Under the pieces are notes generated by a model. It made no database searches, was not told the DNA's origin, and was given only the letters and a program-made list of their open reading frames with translations. From positions 11,088,056-11,152,055 of the forward strand of contig OX940868.1 in the NCBI GenBank assembly GCA_954871525.1: a DNA stretch of 64,000 bases, read 5' to 3'. This document shows positions 11,041 to 21,995 of the stretch, piece by piece. The DNA comes from Parietaria judaica. Taxonomy: Eukaryota; Streptophyta; Magnoliopsida; Rosales; Urticaceae. Each line of letters opens with the position of its first letter. Positions within the stretch are counted from its first letter, which is position 1. Made by a program: the position numbers and the translations under genes.

Positions 11041-11050
11041 AAAATAAAAA

Positions 11051-11971
11051 TTGTATTTGAAATTTACTAATAAGAATATATTAACCTCGCAAATACAAAT
11101 TATATTTCTTATTTAACCCAGTAATATACATCGAATCTCTCGTCTTTTGGCATCTAGATAAAAAAAAAGGGAACATAAATATTTGCTCGTGATGGTTTAC
11201 GAGATATGTTATGGTTAATTTATCTCAAAGAAAAAAAGAAATCATTCAAAGCTTAACTTATGCGTAAAACCCTCATTAATATTAATATCATAATTTATAT
11301 TAATTAATTTGTATTCATCAATACCCTAATTTATTTGTTTTAAAGCTTAATCTTTTGTACTCGTAAAACCCTAAATCCATCAAAATAAGACTATGAGTCC
11401 ATCGTATTTTCTTCCTCTCTAAACCCTCTCTCTCTCTCCAAAATAAATAAAAAAATTTAAAAAAAATTGGGGAAGTTTTGGTCTCGAGGAGGCGAAACCG
11501 AAGGAAACGAGAGGAGTGCGGCTGAGGAATGAAGACACCGAAATTTGAGTTTTATCGTATTCCCACTCAAATTTTGTCGTTTTAAGCCTAAAACGACAAA
11601 GCAAAAAAAGACAAGCTTCCCAATGATTGTCGCCAAAAAAAAAAAAAAAGAGTGGAAACAACAACGAAATAACTCAGATTTTGTATTGTTATCGGCACGC
11701 CGATGACTTTTCGCTGAAATTTAGCACCATGATATATACCACAACCACATTCTATACTCCAATATTCAGACCTCGTGGACCTATATAAATTGAAGATAAA
11801 ATCTAGACACACTTTCGTAACGCATAACACCTTATAGAGAGAAGTATGAAAGTAATTTCCCAATGAAACCATATCGGCTTACAGTGTCATAACACCTTAT
11901 AAGGTACTACCTAAGCTAAGATACAAATCATTAAAGCACTGCATATGTACAAATATTAGCAGCAATCCAAG
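11051..11971. other. Intergenic, probably including the 3' UTR of the minus-strand gene
   Basis: No convincing coding region. The open frames at 11419-11872 are hydrophobic, unlike any family I know and overlap each other. The part next to 11972 should be the 3' untranslated end of the gene that follows. Confidence 0.4.
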
Positions 11972-12544
11972 TTATTTTACCATGAAAGTGAAAATCCGAA
12001 GCTTTCTTCTCAACCTCAACCTAATAACGAATCCTTTGCAAATCCACAGCCCGAATCTGGGCAATCGCACAAATGACTTCCTCCTCCTCAATTTGCGCTT
12101 CCCACATCTCGGCTTTCGATTCTCATTCTCCGAACCAAACTCTTCATCCTTCGAAGAACTCGGATCATGCATGCGAACCCCAGCGACGAACGCCCAGGGG
12201 TCTTGAAAATTTTCGTCCGCGTCGCTGTCCCATAGAGAAATAGGCTTAGTTATGGGCGAACCACTATAATCCTGAAACAAAGTCGCCAAATCAGTGTGTT
12301 CCATGTCGAACAGTCTTCTAAGAGAAGTGCTTCCGCTTCTCATCAAATTAAACAAGCTACTTCTTTTCGAAGCTAAGGGCCGACATGAAGACGATGACGA
12401 AGAAAAAGAAGAAGTTGATGAAGAAGATGAATGGAGAGACTTTTGATGCTCTATGATCTTCTTTATCCTCTCTCTCTGAGTCTCGGCATCCATGAAGGAA
12501 GTGACGTCATCATCCGTGTCCTCCGTTATCTCCAGCAGCTTCAT
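11972..12544 (-). CDS. Plant-specific Ser-rich protein of unknown function
   Basis: A single-exon frame of 190 codons. The start reads MKLLEITEDTDDDVTSFMDA, then an ERIKKIIEHQKSLHSS segment and a serine run (about residues 38-52). A conserved-looking core follows: RSSLFNLMRSGSTSLRRLFD, MEHTDLATLFQDYSGSPITK, PISLWDSDADE, DPWAF. The tail is very basic (KRKLRRRKSF...RLRLRRKLR). From memory, the core (STSLRRLFDMEHT, GSPITKPI-LW-SD) occurs in small uncharacterised proteins across dicots; I know no tested function. It has no membrane helix or signal peptide, and the basic tail could bind nucleic acid or membranes. The start is the only Met before the conserved part. Confidence 0.7.
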   Translation of the reverse strand: MKLLEITEDTDDDVTSFMDAETQRERIKKIIEHQKSLHSSSSSTSSFSSSSSSCRPLASKRSSLFNLMRSGSTSLRRLFDMEHTDLATLFQDYSGSPITKPISLWDSDADENFQDPWAFVAGVRMHDPSSSKDEEFGSENENRKPRCGKRKLRRRKSFVRLPRFGLWICKGFVIRLRLRRKLRIFTFMVK

Positions 12545-14459
12545 GATATAAATCTAAAGCAAGGAAGAGAGTTGACAAAATTCTAGAGGGACCAAAGTTG
12601 CCTCAAAATCATCAGTGGTTTTTAAATATTTGCGTAAAAGTACCCACATATTAAAATATGAATTATGTTCCCTTATTTTGGGTAGACAAAAACATGATTA
12701 TATCATATGTTGCCATGTAAAACTTCACGGTATGGAGTTAAGGGAAAATATAATTATTAATTCCAAAGATTTTTTCAACTTTTGCTGCCAAAAAAATTAA
12801 GACATTAAGAACATAAATCATACTTTTTGTAACATCTTGATATTTTTGCTGTAAATATCCTTTTTTTTTTCCTTTTCAAGCCTGCACGCTTGTTTTTCTC
12901 TGGAAGAGGACAAAGATTTGAACATTTTACTCATAGACAACTCCAAGCTGATAAACGACAACAAGTTGTACCAAGATACGGTGCTTATAAAGAAATAATG
13001 TGTGAGATACCAATCAAAATAATTAAGTTAAAACCATGTCATTGTGAAGATTTCATGTTTCAAAATGGGATTTATTTGTTTCTTACTTTGAAATCTAATC
13101 AATGGGATTTATTTTCTCACACCAACTAACCATTAAAAGTTGTACGATTATGAGGAAGTTTATGTTTCACTAATTGAAGGAGAGAAAATCTTTTTTGTCT
13201 TGCTTTCATTACTCGTTATTCTAGTCCAGTTAGCTCCATGCTGATTGTCAATTATTCAAACCGAAACTTCTTGTGAAAACCCAGATTTCATCTCATTTCG
13301 AAAACTATTTAGGCCTTCTAGTAATTTAATAAACTTTATTCCGATTGTCAAATCAATTCGAATAAGGAATGATGCTCATTTTCTCATTTGCCACCATGTC
13401 ACATGAATTGATGATGTGAAATATTCAACCAAAGGGGCGGAACTACATAGAGGCGAGTGTACACTCGGGCACCACCTGAAAACGGCGTGTAAGAAATGAA
13501 AAAAAGTTTGAAATAAAAACGTAGACATTATATATAGAATATTAACAGTCAATCGAGTAAGAATGATCATGTAGTAGCGGTGGTTGTTGTCTTGATTTCA
13601 AGATCTTCTTTTCAAAAGATCCTCCCAATACCAACAAAACATAATTTTTTTTCTTTAAAAAAAACGTAATTTTTAACTTATTTGAGAAAAATACTGTAAT
13701 ATAATGATTATAATAGTTTAAGAAAGTTGTTTAGTCTTAATCATGAAATTTCACATAGTGACGTATTATTATTTTACGTTTTCGCACATTTTGATCACAC
13801 TTCTACACAGTTTCAACATATTATAACTATTTTAATTTTTATTAATATGAGTTTTTCAATTTCGGTTCATTCTCATTAATTGTCTTTAATTCATTCCAAA
13901 ATAATAAATAGTTATAATTATTTCTTAAAAACGTGTCAAAACGTGGTCATCGAGACATATATTTATGTTCTATCGACGAATAATCTATAATTCAATAATT
14001 TAAAAAAATAAAGAATGAGAAATTGACTTTATATTTTGCTCAAGGTAACTTTATCTATTTGATTTTTAATAGATGTTGCAATGTTATTGCTTGATTGCAG
14101 TATTTTATTTGTAAAAAAATAATTGTTGACGAGGATATCAAGAACTCGAGGAGGTATTGAATTTGAAATCTACATATTGTTCATAATATCATTGTTCCTT
14201 AGCATTTGATGATATTTAAATGTTTTAGGCTGATTTGTTGAACAAACTTTATTCACGTCGTAGCGTAGTTAGTAAAATACAATTTACAAGATTATGGAAA
14301 TGTTTTGTTATTCCGCCAAAGACAGTTAGCTACATAGCCGATTTTTCAGCACCTTTTTGTGCTCGGTTTTTCTTACATGTACTATAAAATTCTTGGTCGT
14401 TTATGTATAAAATGCGCAAGGACGTGTGAGGTAAAGCCTCAGGTGGGATCGACCTAAGG
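12545..14459. other. Intergenic, mostly featureless; a hAT-like scrap near 13430-13530
   Basis: No coding region that I trust. At 13434-13480 the phrase 'ggggcggaactacatagagg' followed by 'cactcgggcaccacctg' resembles one end of a common plant hAT-type MITE; I found no partner end. The stretch 13600-14300 is AT-rich without visible structure. Confidence 0.35.
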
Positions 14460-14690
14460 AGAATAATCACACTTTAATCTTTAGTTTAATCCTTAATCTT
14501 CCCGAGGGGACACCACTTCGAGAGCAGAGGGCATTCCACTTCTCTTCATTATTATCCGGCCCACGGTCGAAGCGTATGGGACAGTATCCGTGTTGGCCCG
14601 AATATTCTACGAGGAGCCCGACGTGGTGGCGTATGCTAAAAAGCGCCCAACAAGGAGCAAAGTTCACAGAAGAGCAAAGTTCATGAGATA
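14460..14690 (+). pseudogene. GC-richer block, possibly a gene fragment, not identified
   Basis: One plus frame (about 14560-14680) reads VEAYGTVSVLARIFYEEPD, then VVAYAKKRPTRSKVHRRAKF. The composition differs clearly from the AT-rich flanks. It also has open frames on the minus strand (14467-14667). I recognise no family. It may be an exon scrap carried by the adjacent transposon end. Confidence 0.25.
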
Positions 14691-14699
14691 ATATTGTTA

Positions 14700-14900
14700 A
14701 CTACAAGAAAAAAAATGGAGTTGTCGGCAAACCCATATATGCTTTCAGGAAGAGGACCAGTAAATAAAATGTCCATAAATCCATCAGTATGCGGCATGCC
14801 CGTAAAATCTCATTGGTAATTATAGTTGTCGGCATGCCTTTTTTTCTTACCCGTAATATAGAGGTTGCGGATTTTAGTCGATACCGGTATCGAACCATGC
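14700..14900. mobile_element. CACTA transposon end (fragment)
   Basis: The sequence ACTACAAGAAAAAAAATGG at about 14700 matches the common start of plant CACTA transposons (CACTACAAGAAAA), with the first C replaced. Within 160 bp the short motif TTGTCGGCA/TCGGCATGCC recurs (14721, 14829, and a variant at 14794), as expected of subterminal transposase-binding repeats. No opposite end or transposase seen, so only a fragment. Confidence 0.6.
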
Positions 14901-15815
14901 TTTGGACGAATAATCACATAACAGTTGTGAGAGAATTGGATGAAGAAGACCGAGCATAAAACATGGAATATTAACTTTGGAATATTAACAGTTGTGAGAG
15001 AAGCTGTGGCCGGAGTTGAGTTGATGATTACATGATAGGAAAGTCTGATGAATAGCGGACTGTTTTGGACAAAATTAGACTGTTTTCTTTTACAACTTTA
15101 CTGACAACTATTTTTATATGTATAAAATATAATTATTTTTATTTAAAATTCTTTAATATGTTCTATTTTTTGTTAATAGTGACATAAGTACTCAAAAATT
15201 TTATTTTTTGGTGGCGTAAACTCGACGCTTGTATTTTGCTTCTTTTCGAAATGTCGTTTACATCTTCAATTCACTTAACAAGATTTTTAATGTGTCGTTA
15301 AGTCCTGAACACATATTACTTTCAGAAATCATCAAACATTTTTCTTTTCCCCTTTTTAGCACTTACAAGACTTTTAAAACAAGCAAAGACATTTTAATAC
15401 AAGCAAAATAATAAACATTGAAAATTTTAACCGTGAAAAGAAAAATATTTTGGCACCACACAAATCATAATATTTTACGTTCTATTAAACCTTTTATTTT
15501 GAAGACTTACACCCCCGTGCGCCACCGGCCGCCGGCCGGCCTCGCCTCACTACCAAAAACGTAAACCTTGCCTAAACACCCCACCGTGCATTTTATAAAT
15601 AAAAAGAAACTAATAAACATGATAGTAATTAAATCATTAGATAGTCAAATTTTTCTTCTATTCAAGAGGGGCGTCAGTAGACTAAACCAGAGAAGATTGT
15701 CATTTCAACAAACATTTGATAATATTCTACACGAGAGTTCTTACAAGCATGTGCGAAGAGGAAGCAAAACAAAATTCAGAAGAAAAAAAAATCTCAACTT
15801 GAAGCATTGAATCAA
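14901..15815. other. Intergenic, no gene seen
   Basis: AT-rich. The stretch 15540-15620 (ending in 'acaccccaccgtgcatttt') recurs imperfectly in reverse orientation at about 27180-27280, so it is probably part of a dispersed repeat. The remainder next to 15816 is downstream of the ribosomal gene. Confidence 0.4.
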
Positions 15816-16307
15816 TCAGTTAGAGAAGAGAGACTCATCGATTTCGATCTTGATCTTCTCGTCGGTGTCGAACTTGTCCTTCCTCGGCGGCGCCGGCGGG
15901 ACCGGGACTCTCGGCGGGCCCCTTCCCTTCTTCTTGTCCTTCGGCCTCGCCTGCGTTGTATATACGTACACATTTCCCCCAATTAATCGAAGTTCAAATC
16001 CATGGACAGAGAGAGAGGATAAGGAGGAACTCACGTTTCCGAAGGAGTGGTTGAAGCGCTTGCCTCTCTCGGTCTTCTTGTCGCCTCTGCCACACAGTAC
16101 TGGAAGCAAACGAAATCAGAGAATTAGGGCACGGAATGCGCAGAGAATTGGGCTCGGAGAGCTGGGATTACCTGAAGGGAGCGAGGGAGAAGCGGGAGCG
16201 GAGAGGGAGAGGGCAGGAGTGAAGGATGAGAGGGAAGCGGAGAGGGTTTGGGAGTGGGAGAAGGAAAGGCGAGAGAGTGGGAGAGCTCCGACTAGCAGAG
16301 ACGCCAT
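15816..16307 (-). CDS. RPS31: Chloroplast small-subunit ribosomal protein bTHXc (PSRP4/RPS31)
   Basis: Three exons on the minus strand: 16307-16172, 16099-16035 and 15950-15816. Introns have GT/AG ends (GTAATC...TTCCAG and GTGAGT...ACGCAG). The spliced frame is 336 bp, giving 111 residues. The N-terminus ([20 protein letters not shown], Ser/Ala/Pro-rich, few acidic residues) is a plastid transit peptide. The mature part starts [20 protein letters not shown], continues [20 protein letters not shown] and ends [11 protein letters not shown]. This is the bTHX family, a small basic protein of the 30S head. It acts in the plastid ribosome. The start is the first Met of the transit peptide; an upstream Met at about 16397 lies in the leader. 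The upstream border of transposon copy A is only about 155 bp from the ATG. Confidence 0.93.
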
Positions 16308-16458
16308 TGCTGAAGCTCGGAGGAGAAGAAGAAGACGAAGAGGATAAGGTGTACTTGGCCTTTCCCTGAGTTTATATCTAGTCCTAGATGATAACACTTT
16401 TTTCTCAGTCTAATTTCGAAAATGAAGAATATAAAGAATTGGCTAAAAGACATTATCT

Positions 16459-16464
16459 CACGTG
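16459..16464 (-). promoter_or_regulatory. G-box (CACGTG) about 155 bp upstream of the plastid ribosomal gene
   Basis: CACGTG at 16459-16464, with GATAA (read on the minus strand) next to it at about 16454-16458, lies upstream of the RPS31 start. A G-box beside an I-box is a known light-response pairing in nuclear genes for plastid proteins. It sits exactly on the border of copy A: CACG is flank and TG begins the shared element sequence. Function is inferred from motif and position only. Confidence 0.4.
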
Positions 16465-16869
16465 TCGTTTCGTTCCGTATCCTCGATATAACATTTTATT
16501 TCTTTTACATTTATTTTTTGTTATGATAAATACAAACTGCGAGTTCTCATTTATTTTTTATCCAGTATTTTGTGAAATTACTACTTTGCCATTTGGTAGT
16601 TGATCCGTTTAGTATTTTTTACAATTTCTTTTTCAAACATATTCTCGTTTCTTCTTCACTTCGACGCTTTATATTCTCAAGATCCTCTCTTCAGACTCCG
16701 AACGTTTTCTCTTCTCCATTGTACTCCTCGTCCATCTATTCTGTTCATTCTGGTTTGAGAACAACTTCGCGCAACTCGGCTTTCTTCTGTTTCCTTTCCT
16801 GGCACAGGACGATCCTTTCAGCGACGAGTTTCTTCGATCATCGTCTTCATCCTCCCCAAAGCCACACAA

Positions 16870-18431
16870 ATGGAGGTACCCATTTATTTTTTGAGAAACC
16901 TATGCTTTGTTTCGACTGTTTGAATCGTAATGATGTTAGGGTTTATACCGTTGATTACGAAGTAAAACGAGAGTAAGGTTGGTTTGTACAAATTGCAGAA
17001 ATACCGTTAGAAGTTCGTCGTTGGTCCGAATATAATGCATTACCGCTATGTAAATATAAACGATTTTTGTACGTAGAAATACCGCTAGATATCTTATCAT
17101 TACCGCTAGGGTTTATAATGATGTAATTATGATTTGTTTATTAGCATTCAAATGCTTGGAGATGTTTTATCAAACAAAATGATTTGTACCACTTTCGACT
17201 GGAGACCAATGAAGGGAACTTCTGTCGGATAACTGATTTGATCAAGTCATGACTGAGCGTAGAGGAGCTTCAGTGGTTTCGGACTACCCAATTTGGGTCT
17301 CTCTTGGATGTCCCCACTTTCTTTCATTTTTCTGAAAGGGTGATCAGAAACTTGTTTTGCAGAATCTTGGCAAAACAAAGGCATGGGGAGATGTGGATGA
17401 TGGTGAACCATGTTCCACTACGATACTCCATTGATGAGTTTCACATCATCACTAGTCTCATTGTTGAAAGCATTCCAGATATGTTTACAAATTTCAATGA
17501 TGAATACCCACGTTGGGAATACGTCCCCCATTGTACCCTGTCGGTTAAAGAACGAATGTCACTTCCTACATAAGGAGAAGTCCCAGTCAACGCACTCGAG
17601 GTCCGCTTAATGTTCGGTCTCACTCTGGGAAGTGCTGATAGGAAGAGGTTGGCGTGCCTGTGCTTCGTCTACGGAGTTCTGTTATCCGGGTCCAGAATCC
17701 CCGACCTAGTTTGGGCGTTCGTGGAGGACCTCGACTCCTTCGTACAATATCCATGGGCCGGAGCTCATACACGTATTCAATAAAGAATCTCGTGAAGACG
17801 ACAGCCCTGGAACTATAAAAAAAAATATGCCTGAGGATAATCCTGATGTGGCTCACAATAATCATGGTGTGCCTATAGTGCCCACGATAACCATTCGGGG
17901 GTTCCTCTTCCCACTTCAGGTATATGTGAAATATTTTAGTTAGAGGTATTACAGTTGCCTTCATATATATCAAACTATGACATGTTTATTTTCTTGCAGG
18001 TTTTAGCGTACGAGTGTTTTCCGGGTGTGCAAAGAGCCGAGGCGGTCCGTCGTTCGGGATATTCAAGACCGCGTATCTGCAAATGGGCAACGAATCTAGG
18101 GCATATCGTACCAAGTATCCTTGATAATGGAATTCGCGATTACGGGGATGGTGATCCGACGGTTGGTTGGTATATATTGATAGCGAAACCATTTTGATTT
18201 CTGGAAGTAAAGAATAGATGTATTAATTCTAAAGTTTTAATTTTTTAGAGACAATTGAGTATGCTACTGCGGACGGAAGTAGAAAATTGGCATCACATAC
18301 CGCTGCCGCCACAAGGAGTACCGTACCCTGAAGTTGAGTTGGAAGATTTTTTTAAGGAAGAGGAGGACAACAGGATGGTAATAAAAAAATATAAAGAGGA
18401 GGAAGAGAACGAGGATGACGATGAGGTTTAG
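16870..18431 (+). pseudogene. DUF1985-type transposon gene 1, copy A (disabled)
   Basis: Exon 1 is only ATGGAG (16870-16875), then a GTACC donor; exon 2 starts at 17145 after TTAG. The joined frame reads MEHSNAWRCF, NDLYHFRLETNEGNFCRITD, then LIKS and a TGA at 17250. Past the stop the domain continues: ELQWFRTTQFGSLLDVPTFF, MWMMVNHVPLRYSIDEFHII, RLACLCFVYGVLLSGS. A later exon (from 18001, after CTTGCAG) reads VLAYECFPGVQRAEA...YSRPRICKWA, and the last one (from 18250) ends in a Glu/Asp-rich tail at the TAG 18429-18431. The pattern FR-T-FG-LLDVP...PLRY--EF-IIT is that of plant DUF1985 proteins carried by transposons, often beside a Ulp1-like protease; no protease domain is present here. A second stop lies near 17571. 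Confidence 0.7.
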
Positions 18432-19145
18432 ATAGCCATGTTTTAGTATGTTTTAATATTTTGGACTAGGGTAGAAGAATAGACGAGTTTGTATCTATCT
18501 GTTGTAATATTTTTGGACAACTATGTTAATTTAACAATGATAATTTTGGAAGTCGGATTTTTGTTCTATTAGAAAACGTTTTCGATGTATGTAACACTCC
18601 CGTTAGTCATTAAAGTTGCGATTACCGCTATCCTAATATTTTTCCCGCTAGTATATCTAAATAACACAAGCTAGCCATTATTCTTGCTCTTACCACTAGT
18701 TACTAAACTTGCTCTTACAGCTAGTTACTAAACTTCGACTCACCACAAGCTATTTACATCGCTCTTACCGCTATACTAATAGTGTTCCCGCTAGTAAATT
18801 TAAATCACTCCTGCTAGCTGTTATACTTGCGCTTACCGCTTGCTGTTAGTATACCAAAATTACTAGTTTACCCTTTGGTAGTAGAGTGTTGGGCGGTTTA
18901 TTTTTATCACCGTCATTTTCTTTTATGGTTTTTTTAACATAATCTCACTTCTTGTTGTAATTAATGCGCTTCGACGCTTTCTATTCCCAAGATTCTCTCT
19001 TAAGACTCCGGAACGTTTTTCTCTTTCCATCGTACTCTCCTCTTTGCAACAAGGTTTTTTTTTTCTTTGCTTTTCTGGCGAAGGACGATCCTTTCAGCGA
19101 CCGATTTCGCCAATCATCGTCTTCATCCTCCCCAAAGCCACATAA

Positions 19146-20750
19146 ATGGACGTAATCGTTTATTGTTTGTGAAACCCGTACTTTTTTTCGACTCGTAATT
19201 ATGTTAGGGTATACTTATTTTACATGCAATATACTATACTGTGTGGTAGACGAAGAAGAACGAGTGTAGGGTTTGTTCTGTACCTGTTAGAGCAATACCG
19301 CTCTCTATTCACGCTCTGCTCACACAATACCGCTACAAGTTCACCGCTATATATTTATTTACACCGCGTTTTATATTTTCGATAGCGGTTTGCCGTTGCT
19401 CCCTATATACCTTATTACCGCTATGTATAATTTCTAGAAACTAATCAAGTTATGATTTGTTTTTTTGCGGAAATAGATATATATTATCCTAGCGCCGGAT
19501 GAGTTGTATGACTGTGAGGTCGTCACCGAAGAAGCAAACTTCTCCACGATCACGAACATGATTAAGGAGAACCTAAACGTGGGAGAGACTGAGTGATTTC
19601 GGAGCACACAGTTTGGACCTCTATTAGATGTCCCCATGCACTACAAATTCTCTCCCCAACTGTTTTGGAATTTGATTTCGAAAAGCACTACACATCAAGA
19701 GCCATGTGAGCTGTGGATGTTGGTGAACAATGTTCCATTACGATACAGGGTTCGAGAATTTGCCATCATCACCGGGCTGAATTGCGCACCCCTACCGAGC
19801 ATTGAAGCTATCGTTGGACAACCAGAAAAGAACGACTCATTCAAGCAACGAATGTGGCCAAATACAGGCCCAAATGTCACATTCGATATGGTGCTGGACA
19901 AAGTAGATAACAATCATCTTTATCCGGTTACGAGCAACGCCAACATGAGAAGGTTGGCATGCCTCAGCTTCGTCTTCGGGGTGTTGTTACCCCTTCCTAG
20001 TGAAACTATTTTTCATGTGGACTACTTGCGCTTGGTGGAGGACCTTGACGTATTCGTTCAATATCCTTGGGGTCGAGAGTCATTCCTAGGATCGGTACAG
20101 AAGATCCGGAATAGAGCAGTTAAGGAGTTGCAAAAAAAACATCCCTAGACAAGGATGAGAGATCCCGATGATGACAGTTCCAGGGTTCATACATCCGCTT
20201 CTGGTATATATGTAATGGTGTTAAGTTATTTATTTACAATCGACATCTTATATGCGAATTTAACATGTTAAAATTCATGCGATTTTGGCATACGAGTGTT
20301 TGCCTGGTGTGGCGCATGTCTTAGCGAACCGAAGGAAGTCCGAGGAGGCACCTCGTATGTGCAAATGGAAAACGCATCCAGTCGGGAATATCGATATTCA
20401 CCGCCTGTCAATTAAAAACGCTATTTTGCATGGGGCATATCCGAGGGTAATTTGCTCTATTGAAAATTTATCAATATCAACTATGATTTGGGAAAATAAC
20501 AATACTCTTTAATTTGCAGGGACAATTGAGTGTACTACTTCCTACGGAGATGGAAGCTGAGTTGCCGCATATAAACTCCCTAGATTATCCCTTTGTTCCT
20601 TAACACCCCATGTTGGAGGAGCTTGTGCAGGCATTGGAACGCGGTGAAAATATCGTCGAGCGATTGTTCTATCCGTTGCCGTTGCCAACGCCACCACTAC
20701 CTCCACAGTCACCAGCGGAGACCGAAGAAGCTGCTTCCTCATCGGGATAA
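19146..20750 (+). pseudogene. DUF1985-type transposon gene 2, copy A (disabled)
   Basis: Same plan as gene 1, 2276 bp downstream: ATGGAC (19146-19151), an intron, then an exon from about 19474 reading ILAPDELYDCEVVTEEANFS and ENLNVGETE, where a TGG (Trp in copy B) is TGA at 19594-19596. The frame resumes with FRSTQFGPLLDVPMHYKFSP, ELWMLVNNVPLRYRVREFAI and RLACLSFVFGVLLPLPSETI. A TAG at 20146 ends the exon frame. The following exon (VLAYECLPGVAHVLA, RMCKWKTHP) and the last exon (GQLSVLLPTEMEAELPHINS, Pro-rich end, TAA at 20748) are recognisable. The upstream 180 bp also match gene 1, so the pair arose by tandem duplication. Confidence 0.7.
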
Positions 20751-20849
20751 ATCTATGTTTTTTTATGGACTATGTTTTCTTTTGGATCATATTTTTTTTC
20801 ACTAGCATGTTTTTATTTTGGACTAGTAGTATGTTTTAGACTAGTATGT

Positions 20850-21995
20850 TTTGATTCCCGCTAGTAATATTTTAATATTACGTGGTACTGTTCTTAATAT
20901 TACCTATAATATAACTAGCTCTAGTCAATCTGTTATTACCGTTATATCCCTTGTACTAATGCTAGTGATAAGGGAGATGGATAATAGCTGGGTACCCCTG
21001 ATTAGTTTGTTGGATCATAGAACAAGTCTATAACACTCGTGCACGTATGCGAAGTAATGCATGTTTCAATCCATCAATTCTTTCTTATTTTCACTTAAAG
21101 GGTTTAACACTATTAAATAAGGTTCAGTAACCTTAATTTCTCCATAAAAACTACTTACCGCTAATTAATTTACTTATCCGCCGCTAGACACCCGAAGCAA
21201 TACCGCCACATGTTACCTACTAGAGGTGGTCACTAAACACCTAGAGGTATCGTAGCGGGATGATAGTAGGAATGGGGAAGTTCAGTGTTTCTATCATATA
21301 GATTCATTTTTCCCTCAATGTGCATTATTAGGTTCACCGTGACAACTATTGGTAAGTGAGATGAATAATAGACGGATAATGAGTATGATAAAAGAACTAG
21401 TTAGTTCGTTGGATCATAGAACAAGTCTATATCACTCGCGCACGTATGCGAAGCAATGCATGTTTCAATCCATCAATTTTTTCTTAGTTACACTTAAATG
21501 GGTTTAACACTATTAAATTAGGTTTAGTAACCTTAATTTCTCCATCAAAACTACTTACCGCTAATTAATTTACTTATCCACAGCTAGATATCCGAAGCAA
21601 TACCGCTAGATGTTACCTACTAGAGGTGGTCACTAAACACCTAGAGGTATCGTAGCGGGATGATAGTAGGAAGGGGGGGAAGTTTAGTGTTTCTATCATA
21701 TGGATTCATTTTGCCGTCAATGTGCATTATTAGGTTCACCGTGACAACTATTGGTAAGTGAGATGGATAATAGGCGGATAATGAGTATGATTAAAGAACT
21801 AGCTAGTTCGTTGGATCATAGAACAAGTCTATATCACTCGTGCACGAATGCGAAGAAATGCATGTTTCAATCATCAATTCATTCTTATTTCCACTTAAAA
21901 GGGTTTAACACTATTAAATAAGGTTCAGTAACCTTAATTTCTCAATCAAAACTACTTACCGCTAAACGTTAGTGTTCCTCGATAGCGGTTTTATC
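20850..21995. repeat. ~400-bp tandem repeat block, copy A
   Basis: GCATGTTTCAAT recurs at 21059, 21458 and 21860 (steps of 399 and 402), and the surrounding sequence repeats with it: 'gaggtggtcactaaacacc', 'ctatcatatggattcattt', 'ggataatgagtatga'. About two and a half units. TACCGCTA and TAGCGG motifs recur in each unit. Confidence 0.85.

Noticed and set aside
14870..14900. 'ggttcgataccggtatcg' (minus strand) as a tRNA T-arm
   Set aside because: No acceptor stem, D-arm or anticodon arm can be placed around it; it lies in the CACTA-like subterminal region.
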